A stretch of DNA of 41,402 bases from an uncultured Alphaproteobacteria bacterium. Lineage in GTDB: Bacteria > Pseudomonadota > Alphaproteobacteria > Caulobacterales > Hyphomonadaceae. Each line of letters starts with the position of its first letter. Position 1 is the stretch's first letter. The stretch spans positions 1-41,402 of the forward strand of contig CAIMMO010000205.1 of assembly GCA_903842595.1 (NCBI GenBank). Direction: 5' to 3'. Below the pieces are notes generated by a model. It was not told the DNA's origin. It ran no database searches and saw nothing but the letters and a program-made list of their open reading frames with translations. The position numbers and the translations under genes were made by a program. Shown here piece after piece: positions 7,613-18,999 of this stretch.

Positions 7613-9715
7613 ATGCCGAACTACTATCCATTTAGTTTGGCGTCAATTTTGGCGGTGGTGCTGGCCGCACCGGTCTACGCACAGGAGACGGTCCAGCCGG
7701 CTCCGGAGCCCAGCATCCAACAGGGCGTGATTTCGTACGTGCCGTCAGACTTTGCTTATGCACGGCCAAATACCGCTCTGGACATGATCGGCCGCCTTCC
7801 TGGATTCTCGTTCGACGGCGGCGACAGTGTGCGCGGCTTTGCGGGCGCTGCGGGCAACGTGCTGATCGACGGCCAGCGTCCCACCATCAAGACCGACTCG
7901 CTCGGGGACACGCTGAACCGCATCACCATCGACCAGGTGGAACGCATCGACGTCATTCGCGGATCAGTGCCTGGCATCGACATGCAGGGTCAGACGGTTG
8001 TCGCCAACGTCATCCGCAAGAAGGTCGATACATTCCAGCAGGTTTTCAGCGTCCGCAGCTTCCTGTTTTCGGAGACGGGTAAGACGATCCCCGGATGGAA
8101 CTACCAGGCGACGCGCCGCGTTGGCGAACACCAGTTCGACCTCTCGGCCGGGCGCGGCATCGCGATGGACGACTCGGTCGGCTCGGGCTGGCGTACTACG
8201 GTGGACGCACAAACCGGAAGCCTCGACCTGTTCGAGCGGTCGCATACCGAAGGCGACGGTGAAGTCCACAGCCTGCGCGGCAGCTACAAGGGGCCACAGT
8301 TCGGGGGGACGCTCTCGCTGAATGGCGTGGTCTCGACAGACAAATTCAAGAACGAACAGCGCTTCCTGTCGGCCGCCAGTGACGAGAGCTTTGTCAGCCG
8401 GTCAGCCAACGACCGTGGCGAAGTCAGCGTCAACTTCCTAGCCGACATTGGGCCGGACCTGGAATCGGAAACGCTCGGGCTTTTCAAGGCGGCGTTCGGC
8501 AGTCTTGATGCAACCGGCCTGGAGCGGGATCCGGCGGGTGTCGATCCTGATTCATCCCAGCTTTTCCAGATCGACGCCGAAGCCGGTGAGCGCATTGGGC
8601 GCACGATCCTTCGATACACGATGTCGCCGGAACTCTCTTTTGAAGGTGGCGGCGAGGTCACCTACAACTATCGCGAACAACAGGTTTCGCTTGCCGTTGA
8701 TGGCGCACCGGTTCCGTTGCCAGCGTCTGATGTTCTGGTTGAGGAAACCCGCGGCGAGCTGTTTGTCCAGAGCGCGTGGCGCCCTTCGCCGCAATGGACA
8801 CTCGAGGGCGGCGTTCGTGTCGAGCAGTCGACAATCACCCAGTCGGGGGACACGGACAAGGAGCGTTCCTTCACCTATCCCAAGCCACGCGTCGTTGGCG
8901 CCTGGTCGCCATCGGAGGACGACCAGCTGCGGTTGCGCATCGAGCGCGAGGTGGGGCAGCTCAACTTCCAGGATTTTGCGTCAGAGGTGGATCTCAATAC
9001 AGGCCAGCAGGATACCGGCAACTCCGATCTCGAGCCCTACAAGGCGTGGGTCTATGAAGCGGCCTACGAGAAGCGTTTCTGGGAGGCCGCTGCTGCTGTT
9101 CTGACGCTGCGCCACGAGGATATCTCCGATGTGGTCGATCTGTTTGCGCGGCGGATCCCGATCGATACTGACAATGACGGCGTCAATGACTCGACGAGAT
9201 TGGTTGAAGGGCCGGGAAACATCGGCGATGGCACGAACGACCTGGTACGCTTCAATTTGACACTGCCGCTGGCCAATCTGGGTCTCAAGGGCGGGGAGCT
9301 GAAGTTCGAAACGCAATGGCAGAGCAGCGAGGTCACGGATCCGCTGACCGGAGATAAGCGCCGCTTTTCAGGGCAGCGCCCCGAAGAGATCAACATCAAC
9401 TTCCGGCAGGACCTGCCCGAGCAGAACCTCACCTTCGGGGTCGGCTGGTTCCAGGGATGGCGCGAGAGCTACTATCAGGGCGCGAGCATCGAGGATCTGG
9501 AGATCCGGGACTTCTTCAGCTCGTTCATCGAGTGGAAGCCGAATGCAGGCTTCACGCTGATGGCCGAACTGAACAATCTCGATCCGTTCAGCTTCAACAT
9601 CGCGCGTCGGGTCTATCCGGGCGGCCGGGACACTGACCCGCTGGATTTCACCGAAACCGAGCGCCGCAATTCTCAGATGCTGGCGATGGTCAGCGCCCGC
9701 TGGACGTTCAACTAG
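7613..9715 (+). CDS. TonB-dependent outer-membrane receptor
   Basis: 700-residue outer-membrane protein for active uptake of an unknown large or scarce substrate, powered by TonB-ExbBD. Signal peptide of about 23 residues (cut after PVYA), a possible TonB-box region (GVISYVPSDF), then a plug domain (about 45-145) with the usual ALDMIGRLPGFSFDGG and DQVERIDVIRGSV, and a beta-barrel to the C-terminus with alternating aromatic strands. It ends ARWTFN, with Phe second from last rather than last. No haem motif (FRAP/NPNL) and no nearby siderophore, sugar or cobalamin genes, so the substrate cannot be called. Expression is probably governed by the palindrome at 7547-7567. It stands alone between prfB and gyrA. 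Confidence 0.9.
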   Translation: MPNYYPFSLASILAVVLAAPVYAQETVQPAPEPSIQQGVISYVPSDFAYARPNTALDMIGRLPGFSFDGGDSVRGFAGAAGNVLIDGQRPTIKTDSLGDTLNRITIDQVERIDVIRGSVPGIDMQGQTVVANVIRKKVDTFQQVFSVRSFLFSETGKTIPGWNYQATRRVGEHQFDLSAGRGIAMDDSVGSGWRTTVDAQTGSLDLFERSHTEGDGEVHSLRGSYKGPQFGGTLSLNGVVSTDKFKNEQRFLSAASDESFVSRSANDRGEVSVNFLADIGPDLESETLGLFKAAFGSLDATGLERDPAGVDPDSSQLFQIDAEAGERIGRTILRYTMSPELSFEGGGEVTYNYREQQVSLAVDGAPVPLPASDVLVEETRGELFVQSAWRPSPQWTLEGGVRVEQSTITQSGDTDKERSFTYPKPRVVGAWSPSEDDQLRLRIEREVGQLNFQDFASEVDLNTGQQDTGNSDLEPYKAWVYEAAYEKRFWEAAAAVLTLRHEDISDVVDLFARRIPIDTDNDGVNDSTRLVEGPGNIGDGTNDLVRFNLTLPLANLGLKGGELKFETQWQSSEVTDPLTGDKRRFSGQRPEEININFRQDLPEQNLTFGVGWFQGWRESYYQGASIEDLEIRDFFSSFIEWKPNAGFTLMAELNNLDPFSFNIARRVYPGGRDTDPLDFTETERRNSQMLAMVSARWTFN

Positions 9716-9872
9716 GCGGCCGCGGACCTGCAATTCAGGACAGCCGATTCTGCGGTTTTCCCCGCTGCGGATCCGTACAGGGGCCGTTCTGGAGCGCGCC
9801 ATCGGCGCGGGCAGGCTGCCGGTCAGGAAACTTGTCAGAAATCAGAGCCTAACGGCTGTGGATCAACCTTCG

Positions 9873-9882
9873 CAAACGTTTG
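9873..9882. promoter_or_regulatory. Short palindrome in the gyrA upstream region
   Basis: CAAACGTTTG, a perfect 10-bp palindrome, sits in the 245-bp gap between the TonB receptor and gyrA, 78 bp before the gyrA start. A weak promoter could overlap it (TTGTGT at 9880, then CTAGAA at 9903 after 17 bp). Short palindromes arise by chance; the assignment is tentative. Nothing else is evident in the gap. Confidence 0.25.
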
Positions 9883-9960
9883 TGTCGCGGTGCACAAATG
9901 GGCTAGAAGACTAGACCGAATCCCGGCCTCCGAGCCGCCCTCCGTCTGGACGTTTTCCGC

Positions 9961-12747
<2,787 letters not shown>

Positions 12748-13308
12748 GCCACGCCCCGTACGCGGCACGGCAGCGGCGCGGTCCGCGCTGGCCCGGCGGC
12801 CAACGAAGCGTATCGGGCTTTACCCCGGTACGTTCGACCCGATCACGAATGGTCACCTTGATATCATTGGCCGGGCGGTAAAGCTGGTCGACAAGCTGGT
12901 GATCGGCGTCGCGATCAACGACGGCAAGGGGCCGCTCTTCTCGCTCGAGGAGCGGACGGAGATGGTGCTGGAGGAGGCGCGCAAGCTTGCCAACGGCGTC
13001 GAGATCGAAGCCCGGCCTTTCGATAACCTGCTGATGCATTTCGCTGAGCAGTGCGGTGCTCAGGTGATCATCCGGGGGCTTCGGGCGGTCTCGGATTTCG
13101 AGTATGAATTCCAGATGGTCGCCATGAACCAGCAGATGAATGACGAGATCGAGACGGTCTTCCTGATGGCGGACCCGCATCATCAGGCCGTTTCCTCGCG
13201 ACTGGTAAAAGAGATTGCGCGTCTGGGTGGAAACGCCGATTTATTCGTCCCTGCAGCGGTCCATGCGCGGCTGCTCGCCAAGTTCGGCGTCAAGAAGGGC
13301 AAGTAGAC

Positions 13309-14187
13309 ATGCTTCGAAATCTGCTGATGGGGGCTGCTGCCGCGGCCTCGCTGGCCGTTGCCGGCGCCGCCTGGGCCGGGCCGGCTGACGATCCGGCCAA
13401 CTGGCGCAAGGTGCCTGCCGAGAACCTGCTGCAGCTGACGATCAACGGTCAGGACGTTCTGGTGGAGCTTCGGCCTGATGTTGCGCCGACCCATGTGGCG
13501 CAGATCAAGAAGATCGCGCGGGCGGGGCATTTCGACAAGGTTCCCTTCCATCGCGTGATAGACGATTTCATGGCGCAGGGCGGCGATACCTCGCTTGTCT
13601 ATCCGCAGGTGGAGTATCCAGCTCTGCGTGGGGAGTTCACCTGGCAGCGCGATCCGGCAAAGCAGAGGGTCACGTGGATCGGTACGACGCCTGATGGGTT
13701 CAAGCTCGGCTATCTCGATGGCGTGCTCGTGCAAGGCCAGCCCGACGAACTGGCGATGATTTCCTATCCCGCTGTGGCGCGGACGTGGATGCTGCATTGT
13801 TCCGGGGTCACTTCGATGGCGCGAACGAATGATCCAAACAGCGCGACGACGCAATTCTTCCTGATGCGCCAGCCGCGCGTCGGGCCAGAGGGGCTCGATG
13901 CCAAGTATACGACCTGGGGCTGGAGCGTTTCCGGGGTCGAAACCATCCGGGGAATCAAGACCGGCGACGAAGGTGAAAATGGCGTTCTGCCTCCGGGAAC
14001 CGCCGACGTGCTGACCAAGGCGGTGATCGTTGCCGACCTGCCTAAAAGCAAGCAGTCCACAGTCTATGTGCGCCGCACGGATGGGCCGGAATTCATGGCG
14101 AAGGCTGCCGAGATCAAGGTATCCGACCCGTTCGACGCGTGCTACCTGCCGCCCGTCGAAACCGTCATCGAAAGGCCGAACCCGTGA
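13309..14187 (+). CDS. Exported cyclophilin-type peptidyl-prolyl isomerase
   Basis: 292 residues with a signal peptide (cleavage after about residue 23, GAAWA), so it acts in the periplasm on proline isomerisation during folding. The cyclophilin core has FHRVIDDFMAQGGD (catalytic Arg, Phe, Gln) and MARTNDPNSATTQFFLM. Compared with the small bacterial cyclophilins it carries an insertion of about 60 residues between the active-site loop and the SMART segment (QVEYPALRGEFTWQRDPAKQ onward), and a C-terminal extension. Starts 2 bp after coaD and overlaps the next gene by the GTGA junction, so these are probably one transcript. Confidence 0.92.
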   Translation: MLRNLLMGAAAAASLAVAGAAWAGPADDPANWRKVPAENLLQLTINGQDVLVELRPDVAPTHVAQIKKIARAGHFDKVPFHRVIDDFMAQGGDTSLVYPQVEYPALRGEFTWQRDPAKQRVTWIGTTPDGFKLGYLDGVLVQGQPDELAMISYPAVARTWMLHCSGVTSMARTNDPNSATTQFFLMRQPRVGPEGLDAKYTTWGWSVSGVETIRGIKTGDEGENGVLPPGTADVLTKAVIVADLPKSKQSTVYVRRTDGPEFMAKAAEIKVSDPFDACYLPPVETVIERPNP

Positions 14188-14651
14188 GCGCTGACAAAGA
14201 GAACACCCTGATCCTCACGCTGGATACTGGCGTCGTCACGATTGAGCTGCTGCCGAACAAGGCGCCGCTGCATGTCGAACGGATCAAGGAACTTTCGCGC
14301 GAAGGCTTCTATGATGGCGTCGTCTTTCACCGTGTGATCGACGGATTCATGGCGCAGGGCGGCGATCCCACCGGCTCTGGCATGGGTGGTTCGGAGAAGG
14401 ACGACCTGCGCGCCGAGTTCAACGACGTCAGTCACCAGCGCGGCGTCTGCTCGATGGCGCGCTCCAACAACCCCAACTCGGCCAACAGCCAGTTCTTCAT
14501 CTGCCTCGACGATGCGTCTTTCCTCGACAGGAAATATACCGTCTGGGGCAATGTGGTCAGCGGTATGGACGCCGTCGACGCGCTGCCCAAAGGCGAGCCG
14601 CCGCGCAAGCCCGGCAAGATCGTGACAGCCCGCGTCGCCGCGGACGTCTGA
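14184..14651 (+). CDS. ppiB: Cytoplasmic cyclophilin-type peptidyl-prolyl isomerase
   Basis: 155 residues, no signal peptide: the cytoplasmic partner of the preceding exported isomerase. Start GTG at 14184 overlaps the previous stop (GTGA), typical of translational coupling; an upstream ATG at 14139 in frame gives an unlikely Arg-rich extension. The cyclophilin catalytic residues lie in FHRVIDGFMAQGGDP and the substrate-binding part in MARSNNPNSANSQFFICL and KYTVWGNVV. Near-minimal length for the bacterial PpiB type. The symbol is used for the family type, not for proven orthology. Confidence 0.93.
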   Translation: MSADKENTLILTLDTGVVTIELLPNKAPLHVERIKELSREGFYDGVVFHRVIDGFMAQGGDPTGSGMGGSEKDDLRAEFNDVSHQRGVCSMARSNNPNSANSQFFICLDDASFLDRKYTVWGNVVSGMDAVDALPKGEPPRKPGKIVTARVAADV

Positions 14652-14717
14652 ACCGCGACGATTGGTCTGGGGCCACGATGACCCCGAATCAAGCGAGCAT
14701 GCCGCCAGAGTGAAGCC

Positions 14718-15404
14718 ATGCCGGTGGACCAGCCATCGCCACAACCGCCCCGCAAGCCAAGCGGCGTGTTGACCCGTCTGAGGAACTGGTTCCTCGCTGG
14801 CGCCGTCGTCGCGGCACCGTTGGCGATCACGCTTTGGCTGATGTGGAGCGTTGTCGTCCTTGTCGACACGCACATCGTGCCGCTGATCCCGCGGGCTTGG
14901 AATCCCGAGACGTATCTCAGCGTCGAGCTACCCGGGCTCGGCATCATCACGGCCGTGATTTTCCTGACGTTGCTAGGCGCGCTGATTACCAATCTTGCGG
15001 GTCAGCAGGCCCTGCGGCTGGGCGAACTTCTGCTCGCACGCGTGCCGCTGGTGCGGTCAATCTATTCGATCCTCAAGCAGGTGGTAGAGACCATCGCATC
15101 GAACGATTCATCATCTTTCAAGGAAGCTGTGCTGGTCGAGTATCCCGGCAAGGGGCTCTGGGTGATCGGCTTCATCACCAGCCGGACGCCGGACGCTGAA
15201 GTCCTGGCGCAGGCGCCGGATGTGATCGGCGTCCTGGTGCCGTCTTCGCCCAACCCCGCGATGGGGCAACTTGTGTTCGTGACCCCTGAGCGGATCAGGC
15301 CGCTCGACATGCCGGTCGAGAAGGCAGCGAAGCTTGTGATCTCGTTTGGCATCCGCTCTGCCGATCAGGTCGAGGCAGGGCTGCGAAGCGTGCACGGGAA
15401 GTAG
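14718..15404 (+). CDS. DUF502 family membrane protein
   Basis: 228 residues. Proline-rich start, then two hydrophobic helices (about 25-50 and 75-98), then the family-typical segment RVPLVRSIYSILKQVVETI and a soluble part with VLVPSSPNPAMGQLVFV. This is the DUF502 architecture: an inner-membrane protein of unknown biochemical role, widespread in proteobacteria. It ends 11 bp before the converging hydrolase gene. No catalytic residues are evident. Confidence 0.88.
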   Translation: MPVDQPSPQPPRKPSGVLTRLRNWFLAGAVVAAPLAITLWLMWSVVVLVDTHIVPLIPRAWNPETYLSVELPGLGIITAVIFLTLLGALITNLAGQQALRLGELLLARVPLVRSIYSILKQVVETIASNDSSSFKEAVLVEYPGKGLWVIGFITSRTPDAEVLAQAPDVIGVLVPSSPNPAMGQLVFVTPERIRPLDMPVEKAAKLVISFGIRSADQVEAGLRSVHGK

Positions 15405-15415
15405 ACGGGTAGATT

Positions 15416-16093
15416 TTACGCGTAGGCGTGCATGAGCATCCAGTCGCGCGCCACATCGAGGATCTCGTCGAGGACGTCTGGATCCTTTCGGCCCGTCCTG
15501 GCGGGGACGTGGAAGGAATGGTCGGCGTGTTCGGCGAGGTGGAGTTTTGCGCGTTTGCCGAGGCTGGCCACGACCGGCTTTAGAAGCTGCGTCTCGGCCA
15601 GCGTATCGGCCGTTCCCTGCAAGAATAGCATCGGCAGTGTCACTTTTGACAGGTGCTCCGCGCGGTCTGTGCCCGGTTTGCCGGAAGGGTGGAGCGGCCA
15701 TGCGAAGAAGACGAGGCCGCGCACATCGGGCAGTGGCTCGTCTGCCTGCGTCTGTGACGTCATGCGTCCACCGAAGGAGCGGCCACCGGCGAAGAGCGGA
15801 AGAGCGCCTGCGAGCTTGCGGGCCTTGGCGACAGTTGCTCGGATCGCGCCGTGGGCGATGGCCGGACTGTCCGGACGTTTCGAGCCCTTCTCCATGTAGG
15901 GAAAGTTGAAGCGTAGAACAGCGACGCCGCGTGTGGCGAGGCCTTCGGCCGTGGCGGCCATGTGCTTGTGCGTCATGCCCGCGCCGGCGCCGTGGGCGAG
16001 GACCAGCAGGGCCTTTGCATCGCGCGTCTTGTCCAGCAGAGCCGAGACTTCGGCTGTGCCGTCGATGCGGATTGAGATGAGCTTGGCGGGCAT
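15416..16093 (-). CDS. Alpha/beta hydrolase of the KANSL3/Tex30 (dienelactone hydrolase-like) type
   Basis: 225 residues from ATG 16093, preceded by GGAG; an ATG at 16120 would add nine residues and overlap recG by 11 bp. Catalytic triad is visible: nucleophile Ser in AGGRSFGGR, Asp in LQGTADTLAE, His in EHADHSFHV. The oxyanion strand is VLAHGAGAGMTHKHM. Small soluble hydrolases with this HGAGAG pattern are common in proteobacteria and their substrate is unknown; esters or small acyl compounds are possible. Same strand as recG and immediately after it, so probably co-transcribed. Confidence 0.85.
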   Translation of the reverse strand: MPAKLISIRIDGTAEVSALLDKTRDAKALLVLAHGAGAGMTHKHMAATAEGLATRGVAVLRFNFPYMEKGSKRPDSPAIAHGAIRATVAKARKLAGALPLFAGGRSFGGRMTSQTQADEPLPDVRGLVFFAWPLHPSGKPGTDRAEHLSKVTLPMLFLQGTADTLAETQLLKPVVASLGKRAKLHLAEHADHSFHVPARTGRKDPDVLDEILDVARDWMLMHAYA

Positions 16094-16109
16094 GCGGGCA
16101 AGGCTCCGG

Positions 16110-18191
16110 TCAGTCGCCATCGGCCATCATGTCTGCGATGCGAGGCGCGAAGAGATCGCGCGCGCGGCGGACGGCGACGCCGCGTGCGCCGGCGAGGGTG
16201 GGATCTGCCATCAGGACTGACTTAGCGTCGGTTCTGGCGGTCTCGATCAGGTTGGCGTCGCGCGCGAGTTCCAGAACACGGAACGCCGGGAGGCCTGACT
16301 GGCGAAGGCCCAGAAGATCGCCGGGGCCCCGGAGGCGGAAGTCGGCTTCAGCGATCTCGAACCCGTCGGTGGTCCTGCGAAGGACGTCGAGGCGCTCCTT
16401 GCCGCTTTCGGTGAGTGGGGATTGGTAGAGCAGGAGGCAACTGGAGGCTTTCTCGCCGCGGCCGACGCGGCCACGCAGCTGGTGAAGCTGGGCGAGGCCG
16501 AACTTCTCTGCGTGTTCGATCACCATGATGGTTGCTTCAGGGACATCGACGCCGACCTCGATTACCGTGGTGGCGACGAGGATGGGTGCTTCGCCAGTGC
16601 GGAGCTTTTCGAGTGCTGCATCACGATCTTGCGCCGGCAGGCGGCCGTGGACGAGTTCGACAGGCGCGTTGATGTAGCCCGCAAGAACATCGCGACGCTG
16701 GATGGCGGAAGCGTCTCCGGCGTCTTCGCTGTCGACAGCGGGACAGATCCAGAAGGCGCGTTCGCCACGATCGACAGCGCGGGAGACGGCCTGGATGACA
16801 TCGTCGATCCGCGTATCTGGGACAGCTGCAGTGACAACTTCCTGACGGTTGGCGGGCTTTTCGCCGATGACCGAGATGTCGAGATCACCGTGAACGGCCA
16901 GCGCCATCGTGCGCGGGATCGGGGTAGCACTCATAACCAGCATGTGGGGCGAGGCACCCTTGGCTGTGAGCTTGAGACGGTCGGCGACGCCGAACCGATG
17001 CTGCTCGTCGATGACAACGAGGGAGAGTTCTGGCAGGTCGACATCAGACTGGTAAAGCGCTTGCGTGCCGGAGAGGACCTGGATCTTCCCGGCGCGGACA
17101 TCGTTGAGGATGGCTTCGCGCGATGCGCCCTTGTCGCGCCCCGTAAGAGCCGCGACGCGGATGCCGACTGGGGCAAGGAAGCGGCCGATGGCTTCGGCTT
17201 GCTGGCGCGCTAGGATTTCGGTTGGCGACATGAAGGCAGTTATACCGCCGTCGGCGGAGACCTGTGCTGCAGCGAGGGCAGCGACGAGCGTCTTGCCTGA
17301 GCCGACATCGCCCTGGATCATGCGGCGCATCGGGATGGGGCGGCCCATGTCGGTGGCGACGTCCTTGTAGGCATCCATCTGGGCGCGCGTCGGCTTGAAG
17401 GGAAGTGCGTCGACGATCTGTTTCTCGACGCCGACAGCGCGCGGGATCGGACGCGAATGGCGGCGTTCGCGGGCGAGGCGGGCCTGGCCCATCGCCATTT
17501 CACGGGCGAGGGCTTCGTCATAGGCGAGGCGCTGGCGTGCTGTTTCGAATCCGTCGGGGTCGTAGACTTTTGGCTGGTGAAGCCGAAGCAGCGCCTGTTT
17601 GAAACCGGGCCAGTTTTTGCGCTTCATCAGGTGCGGATCGATCCACTCGTCGAGAGCTGGGATGCCGTCGAGCGCGGCCGACATGAATTTGCGGATCTGC
17701 TTTGGCGTGATGGTCGCCGTCATCGCGTAGACGGGTTCGACTTCGGGGAGTTCGTCGTCCTTGTCCGGGCTGAGGACGTGATCGGGGTGGACGATCTGGC
17801 GGCCGCCCTGGAAGTCACCAATCTTTCCCGAGGCGATGACCGTCTTGCCTATCTCGAAGGTCTTTTCGAGCCACTGACGGTTGGCGTGGAAGTAGGTCAG
17901 CGTGATGAAGCCGGTGTCATCGCGCAGGCGGATGCGGGCAGGGAATTTCATGCGGGCGTGATCGATCTTGTCGACCGTGCCGTTGATCGTGGCGATCTCG
18001 CCGACCTGGACTTCTTCGATGGTGGCGCGGTTGCGGCGATCGATCCAGCTGACGGGCAGGTGAAAGATCAGGTCGAGCCATGTCTCGCCGCCGATCAGTC
18101 GTGCGAGAACGTGACGCAGTTTCGGGCCGACGCCGGGGAGGCTCGACAGGTCATTGTAGAAGGGGAAGAGGACGGGGTCGCGCATCTTCAC
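16110..18191 (-). CDS. recG: ATP-dependent DNA helicase RecG
   Basis: Remodels stalled replication forks and branch-migrates Holliday junctions. 693 residues, the normal length. Wedge/OB domain in the first ~150 residues (ends LSPDKDDELPEVEPVY), then superfamily-2 motor motifs in order: GDVGSGKT (Walker A), SPTEILARQQ (Ia), VVIDEQHRFG (II, DEQH), MSATPIPRTMAL (III), VATTVIEVGVDVPEA (V), QLRGRVGRG (VI), and the family C-terminal LRGPGDLLGLRQSG. Reads away from the 808-bp gap that separates it from asd, where its promoter should lie. Confidence 0.97.
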   Translation of the reverse strand: MKMRDPVLFPFYNDLSSLPGVGPKLRHVLARLIGGETWLDLIFHLPVSWIDRRNRATIEEVQVGEIATINGTVDKIDHARMKFPARIRLRDDTGFITLTYFHANRQWLEKTFEIGKTVIASGKIGDFQGGRQIVHPDHVLSPDKDDELPEVEPVYAMTATITPKQIRKFMSAALDGIPALDEWIDPHLMKRKNWPGFKQALLRLHQPKVYDPDGFETARQRLAYDEALAREMAMGQARLARERRHSRPIPRAVGVEKQIVDALPFKPTRAQMDAYKDVATDMGRPIPMRRMIQGDVGSGKTLVAALAAAQVSADGGITAFMSPTEILARQQAEAIGRFLAPVGIRVAALTGRDKGASREAILNDVRAGKIQVLSGTQALYQSDVDLPELSLVVIDEQHRFGVADRLKLTAKGASPHMLVMSATPIPRTMALAVHGDLDISVIGEKPANRQEVVTAAVPDTRIDDVIQAVSRAVDRGERAFWICPAVDSEDAGDASAIQRRDVLAGYINAPVELVHGRLPAQDRDAALEKLRTGEAPILVATTVIEVGVDVPEATIMVIEHAEKFGLAQLHQLRGRVGRGEKASSCLLLYQSPLTESGKERLDVLRRTTDGFEIAEADFRLRGPGDLLGLRQSGLPAFRVLELARDANLIETARTDAKSVLMADPTLAGARGVAVRRARDLFAPRIADMMADGD

Positions 18192-18317
18192 AGATGCTAG
18201 CGGGTTTGGCGCACGAGGGGGAGGGCACGCGGGCGTGATCCCTGCCGCGGGACGGCGGGGTTTGTGTGGTTGGGGTGTGCTACTGGCTAGGCGCGCGCTG
18301 GGTTTGTTCTCCCACGT

Positions 18318-18341
18318 CCTTGGACAAGCTCAGGATGAACG
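18318..18341. repeat. REP-like intergenic fragment
   Basis: Contains CTTGGACAAGCTCAGGATGA. I know close variants of this word (TTCGACAAGCTCAGGATGA) as a dispersed intergenic element in many alphaproteobacteria. Only one copy is in the window, so repetition is from memory, not shown here. Confidence 0.45.
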
Positions 18342-18798
18342 GGGGAGGATCCGCGCCCACGGTGCGCGCTGCCGGACGTCGCCTGTGGCAGGTCTGCATT
18401 CGCTCTCTCCATGCGCCAATCACCACGAGTGCGGTTGAAGACCATCCCAAGCGTTGCCGCGGCGCCTTGCACCAGGACCACGAAAAGCATCAGCACCGCT
18501 TGCAGCAAGAGCTTTTTGGGCCGGCAGGGTCACCACTGCGCATGAGGCGCTTCGTGCACCTTCCAACTGGGGCAGCATACGGTCGCAACTGCGCCCGCCG
18601 ACTTGGCGCTACTGTTTCCCTCAAATCTTTTGGGGAAGTGTTTGAAATCGTGCGGGAAGATTTCTGATTTCCCCCAAACCCGGCGCCATTCCGGACCGCG
18701 CCGCGGCGGTGCAACGCGCTGGCGTGCGGGGCGCCGGCGGTCCCGGAGAGGTTAACTTTGCTGCGGAATGGTCTGAACCGCGCTCTTGCTTGCACGGA

Positions 18799-18827
18799 TT
18801 GACCTTGTGGGGGGACCCGCGTAGAAA
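18799..18827 (+). promoter_or_regulatory. Predicted promoter for the asd leader
   Basis: TTGACC at 18799-18804, 17-bp spacer, TAGAAA at 18822-18827. The -35 box matches the sigma-70 consensus in five of six positions, the -10 box in four. It would start transcription close to the ATG of the small ORF at 18837. Confidence 0.45.
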
Positions 18828-18836
18828 CTCGGCCCC

Positions 18837-18917
18837 ATGCAACGTTCGTTTTTCAAGCGCTATTGGAAGACCATTACCCCGACGGGGCTGATGGCGCGCT
18901 TGGCTGTTACGAACTAG
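18837..18917 (+). CDS. Possible 26-residue leader peptide upstream of asd
   Basis: ATG at 18837, TAG at 18915-18917. The peptide starts MQRSFFKRYW, then has KTITPT and ends AVTN: four Thr, two Arg-rich patches, aromatic residues. The predicted promoter would give an almost leaderless transcript here. Its end lies in a hairpin cluster just before asd (see next entry), which suggests a leader, but there is no strong run of Thr, Lys or Met codons. It may be chance. Confidence 0.35.
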   Translation: MQRSFFKRYWKTITPTGLMARLAVTN

Positions 18918-18993
18918 CCAGAAGCCCGCCGACCAGCCCCGCCGGACAACGGATGGGGCAGAGATCGCCCCGTCTCCCGGCTCAAGAGGAGAC
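18883..18993 (+). promoter_or_regulatory. Competing hairpins in the asd 5' leader
   Basis: Four segments can pair in alternation: CGGGGCT (18883-18889) with AGCCCCG (18935-18941); GCCCC (18936-18940) with GGGGC (18955-18959); GGGGC with GCCCC (18967-18971). A further hairpin (TGGCTGTT/AAC..AGCCA, 18901-18920) spans the end of the small ORF. Finally GTCTC (18972-18976) pairs with GAGAC (18989-18993), covering the asd Shine-Dalgarno. No U-run follows, so control of translation is more likely than intrinsic termination. Inferred from sequence only. Confidence 0.35.
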
Positions 18994-18999
18994 GACCCC

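Larger units (their letters stand above)
18192..18999. other. 808-bp gap between divergent recG and asd
   Basis: Holds the promoters of two divergent genes, a REP-like fragment (18318-18341) and the asd leader candidate (18799-18993). Possible small ORFs occur on both strands, for example a 73-codon minus-strand frame (18287-18508) with one hydrophobic helix, but none has a recognisable domain. I see no decaying gene that I can name. Confidence 0.5.

Noticed and set aside
16422..17213. 263-codon frame on the plus strand inside recG
   Set aside because: Antisense to helicase motifs; no domain of its own.
18287..18508. 73-codon minus-strand frame with one hydrophobic helix in the recG-asd gap
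   Set aside because: TTG start without a ribosome-binding site, and its tail consists of the REP-like fragment; not enough for a gene call.
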